A stretch of DNA of 64,000 nt from Robiginitomaculum sp. Its GTDB lineage: Bacteria > Pseudomonadota > Alphaproteobacteria > Caulobacterales > Maricaulaceae. Position 1 is the first letter of the stretch, and every line of letters begins with the position of its first letter. Of this stretch, positions 63,859-64,000 are shown in pieces. The stretch spans positions 43,975 through 107,974 of the forward strand of contig JAESTZ010000006.1 of the NCBI GenBank assembly GCA_016763315.1, read 5' to 3'. The notes below the pieces were generated by a model. It saw nothing but the letters and a program-made list of their open reading frames with translations, was not told the DNA's origin and did not search any database. The position numbers were made by a program, and so were the translations under genes.

Positions 63859-64000
63859 TCTTGGCTGTACTATTGCTGGTATACACAGCATTAACCCGTT
63901 CTGGTTGGCTTCGGCGCCGCCTACGGACAAAAAATATAATGTCGAGCGGGCTTTTGCTGCCGGCTCGGGTGGTGTGGTGTCGAAAACCTTGGGTGAAGAC
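63851..64000 (+). CDS. preA: Dihydropyrimidine dehydrogenase subunit PreA, cut by window end
   Basis: Only the first 50 codons are visible. ATG 63851 has a GGAGGCGCAA site and overlaps the preT stop. The sequence LGCTIAGIHSINPFWLASAP followed by PTDKKYNVERAF matches the N-terminus of the FMN domain of the PreA/dihydroorotate dehydrogenase-like family, and GAGWGGVVSKT-like GSGGVVSKTLGED continues. It is the catalytic subunit that reduces the pyrimidine ring. The rest, with FMN and Fe-S motifs, lies outside. Confidence 0.9.
   Translation, partial: MADLGCTIAGIHSINPFWLASAPPTDKKYNVERAFAAGSGGVVSKTLGED

Overview
The window looks like the chromosome of a free-living, probably marine alphaproteobacterium of moderate to low GC, nearest in flavour to the Hyphomonadales/Maricaulales. 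The reasons are the glyA-nrdR-nusB-thiL order, a MucR-type regulator, an LdtR-like MarR regulator, a DUF6898 protein, a K+-independent membrane pyrophosphatase, adjacent glnB-glnA, and dispersed palindromes of the kind common in alphaproteobacterial intergenic DNA. The genus is not determined. No phage, integrase, transposase or CRISPR array was seen; this is mostly ordinary, densely packed core and accessory chromosome.

Region by region: (1) 1-7.7 kb is a heavy-metal resistance block: a truncated copper-type P-type ATPase on the minus strand diverges from a small exported protein and a CzcCBA-type RND efflux operon that ends with a P-II-like signalling protein. (2) 7.7-17.2 kb holds a lipoprotein, a 350-nt non-coding element with a diverged twin at 62 kb, folB with a FolM-like reductase, a Na+/Ca2+ exchanger, tRNA-Leu, a membrane-anchored LuxR regulator with cytochrome b561, a cNMP-binding patatin phospholipase, a TlpA thioredoxin, a pentapeptide-repeat protein and an IscA/SufA carrier. 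(3) 17.2-31.5 kb holds a frameshifted exported protein, hppA, a hybrid histidine kinase, an overlapping five-gene operon (SLC13 permease, bpt, TRAP dctP-dctQ-dctM), ppk2 and a GDYXXLXY/DUF2157 pair. (4) 31.7-40.3 kb holds a valine-catabolic operon (acyl-CoA dehydrogenase, 3-hydroxyisobutyryl-CoA hydrolase, 3-hydroxyisobutyrate dehydrogenase), the LdtR-like regulator, MucR, then glyA-nrdR-nusB-thiL. (5) 40.3-55.3 kb is mostly minus strand: a porin plus two c-type cytochromes, a diguanylate cyclase, an RhlE-like helicase, two exported amidohydrolases, a TIGR01244 phosphatase, parE, an exported isoaspartyl peptidase and an autotransporter. (6) 55.5-64 kb holds glnA-glnB, tRNA-Asn, a lipoprotein carbonic anhydrase, mtnA, a DUF481 outer-membrane protein, a Sel1-repeat protein with a suspicious T8 tract, a repeat-rich gap, the second copy of the 350-nt element, and preT-preA (reductive pyrimidine catabolism), cut by the window end.

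The best candidate for something undescribed is the pair of equal-length (about 350 nt) non-coding elements at 8693-9041 and 62055-62404. They are diverged in sequence but keep long conserved blocks and one hairpin whose stem differs by compensatory changes, which suggests a structured RNA family. Other items worth attention are the P-II-like protein in the metal efflux operon, the MucR homologue lacking its zinc-binding histidines, the porin-dicytochrome operon and two genes broken at T-runs. All calls rest on reading the sequence and remembered family motifs; no database search was possible.
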